Assembly: GCA_020438525.1 (NCBI GenBank)
Contig: JAGQUL010000314.1
Span: 1 to 6,773 of the forward strand
DNA length: 6,773 bases
Direction of reading: 5' to 3'
Origin: Thermoleophilia bacterium
Lineage (GTDB): Bacteria > Actinomycetota > Thermoleophilia > Gaiellales > SKUG01
The position numbers were made by a program, and so were the translations under genes. Shown here one piece after another: positions 6,469 to 6,773 of this stretch (position 1 is its first letter; every line of letters starts with the position of its first letter). The notes below the pieces were generated by a model. The model was given only the letters and a program-made list of their open reading frames with translations, was not told the origin of the DNA and searched no databases.

Positions 6469-6496
6469 AGTATAGTTGCGGCCGCAACTAATGCAA
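6469..6496 (-). promoter_or_regulatory. Sigma-70-type promoter of the dioxygenase-hydrolase operon
   Basis: On the minus strand, TTGCAT (6496-6491) and TATACT (6474-6469) are separated by 16 bp. TATACT differs from the TATAAT consensus at one base, and TTGCAT keeps the TTG core. These are conspicuous AT-rich boxes in a very GC-rich background. Transcription would start near 6462, giving a leader of about 68 nt before the ATG at 6394. Confidence 0.65.
6473..6490. promoter_or_regulatory. 18-bp perfect palindrome, probable MarR-family operator
   Basis: TAGTTGCGGCCGCAACTA is a perfect palindrome occupying the spacer between the -35 and -10 boxes and overlapping the end of the -10. A bound repressor dimer would block RNA polymerase. 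Length, symmetry and TTGC...GCAA arms resemble MarR-family operators, and in Bacillus the related mhq genes are controlled by the MarR-type repressor MhqR. A third half-site, AGTTG at 6496-6500, lies 11 bp beyond the second arm, so arms start at 6474, 6485 and 6496. No regulator gene lies in the window. Confidence 0.65.
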
Positions 6497-6523
6497 GTTG
6501 GGGTGCCGATTCGTGACACGCGC

Positions 6524-6558
6524 GTAACGAAAGTACGGCAGGGCCGAACTTTCGTTAC
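6524..6558. repeat. 11-bp inverted repeat, terminator or operator
   Basis: GTAACGAAAGT (6524-6534) and ACTTTCGTTAC (6548-6558) are perfect reverse complements around a 13-nt spacer that can itself pair CGG with CCG. It lies 46 nt past the stop of the right-edge minus-strand gene and about 28 nt upstream of the -35 of the dioxygenase promoter. It could terminate the right-edge gene, although no T tract follows, or be a binding site for a regulator acting upstream of the promoter. The arms are much richer in A/T than their surroundings, which favours a functional site. Confidence 0.5.
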
Positions 6559-6604
6559 AGGTGTGCGTGGGGTGCGGGCGATCGGTGGCGCCTCGCGCGG
6601 GCGA

Positions 6605-6773
6605 TCAGCCGAGCAGGCCGCGCACGCGCGAGGGGTCGAGCGCGCCCTGGGCGCGGATCGCAGCGGCCGGGTCCTGGGCGGCGAGCTCGCGGAGGCGATC
6701 GGCACGGGCGGCGGCGTCCTGGTAGCTCACGACGCTGTCGGCGGCGCCGGCGGTGGCGTTCGCCTGCAGGCGG
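6605..6773 (-). CDS. C-terminal fragment of an unidentified protein
   Basis: Only the last 55 residues and the TGA stop (6607-6605) are inside the window. The visible sequence is alpha-helical looking and rich in Ala, Arg and Asp: SYQDAAARADRLRELAAQDP (16-35), then AAAIRAQGALDPSRVRGLLG at the end. Nearly every codon ends in G or C, much more consistently than on the opposite strand, which supports coding on this strand. The ending with LDP-S-R-V faintly recalls C-termini of fumarase/aspartase-superfamily lyases, but this is too weak to name it. It is co-directional with the dioxygenase operon and separated from it by about 210 nt. Confidence 0.55.
   Translation of the reverse strand, partial: RLQANATAGAADSVVSYQDAAARADRLRELAAQDPAAAIRAQGALDPSRVRGLLG

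Noticed and set aside
6395..6487. Upstream start at 6487 for the dioxygenase
   Set aside because: It would begin inside the operator palindrome and above the predicted -10 box, and the added residues are unlike the family. ATG 6394 has a good ribosome binding site.
6574..6606. Direct repeat GCGGGCGATC at 6574-6583 and 6597-6606
   Set aside because: It is ten bases of GC-rich sequence, one copy overlapping the stop of the right-edge gene; such matches are expected by chance at this composition.

Overview
This window is a gene-dense, very GC-rich chromosomal segment. Strong G/C preference at third codon positions, GTG starts, overlapping start/stop junctions and a start with leaderless-like spacing suggest a high-GC actinobacterium. 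The coupling of a FlgD-type Ig-like protein with an O-antigen-ligase-like protein would fit Thermoleophilia/Solirubrobacterales, but that placement is inference. No tRNA, rRNA, CRISPR array, IS element or phage module is visible.

Layout. (1) At the left edge, on the minus strand, is the N-terminal 142 codons of a biotin-dependent acyl-CoA carboxylase carboxyltransferase subunit (methylcrotonyl-CoA carboxylase beta type), starting at 428 and running off the window. (2) A 137-nt divergent intergenic region follows. (3) On the plus strand, 566-2269 encodes a 567-residue Gly/Ala-rich protein with about twelve glycine-zipper-like hydrophobic segments and a degenerate internal duplication. I recognise no family for it, and it is the best candidate here for something undescribed. 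(4) At the convergent junction there are two perfect hairpins, the larger lying inside the last codons of the opposing gene. (5) On the minus strand, from 6394 down to 2302, four closely packed genes form a likely operon: a two-domain VOC ring-cleaving dioxygenase (MhqO/PcpA/LinE type), an alpha/beta-hydrolase (MhqD type), a membrane-anchored FlgD-Ig-like protein, and a polytopic O-antigen ligase/polymerase-like protein. (6) The promoter of this run has TTGCAT and TATACT boxes separated by 16 bp, with an 18-bp perfect palindrome across the spacer, resembling a MarR-family operator. (7) A separate 11-bp inverted repeat lies at 6524-6558. (8) At the right edge is the C-terminal 55 codons of another minus-strand gene.

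How the genes may work together. The dioxygenase and hydrolase resemble the MhqO/MhqD pair that Bacillus uses against hydroquinones and quinone-type electrophiles; the operator-like palindrome would make the pair inducible by a MarR-type repressor not present here. Only 18 nt further on comes a surface-polysaccharide pair, an extracytoplasmic Ig-like protein coupled to a Wzy/WaaL-type enzyme. It may be co-transcribed with the detoxification genes or have its own start at a TAGGAT box. The Gly/Ala-rich gene stands alone as its own transcription unit between a divergent and a convergent neighbour.
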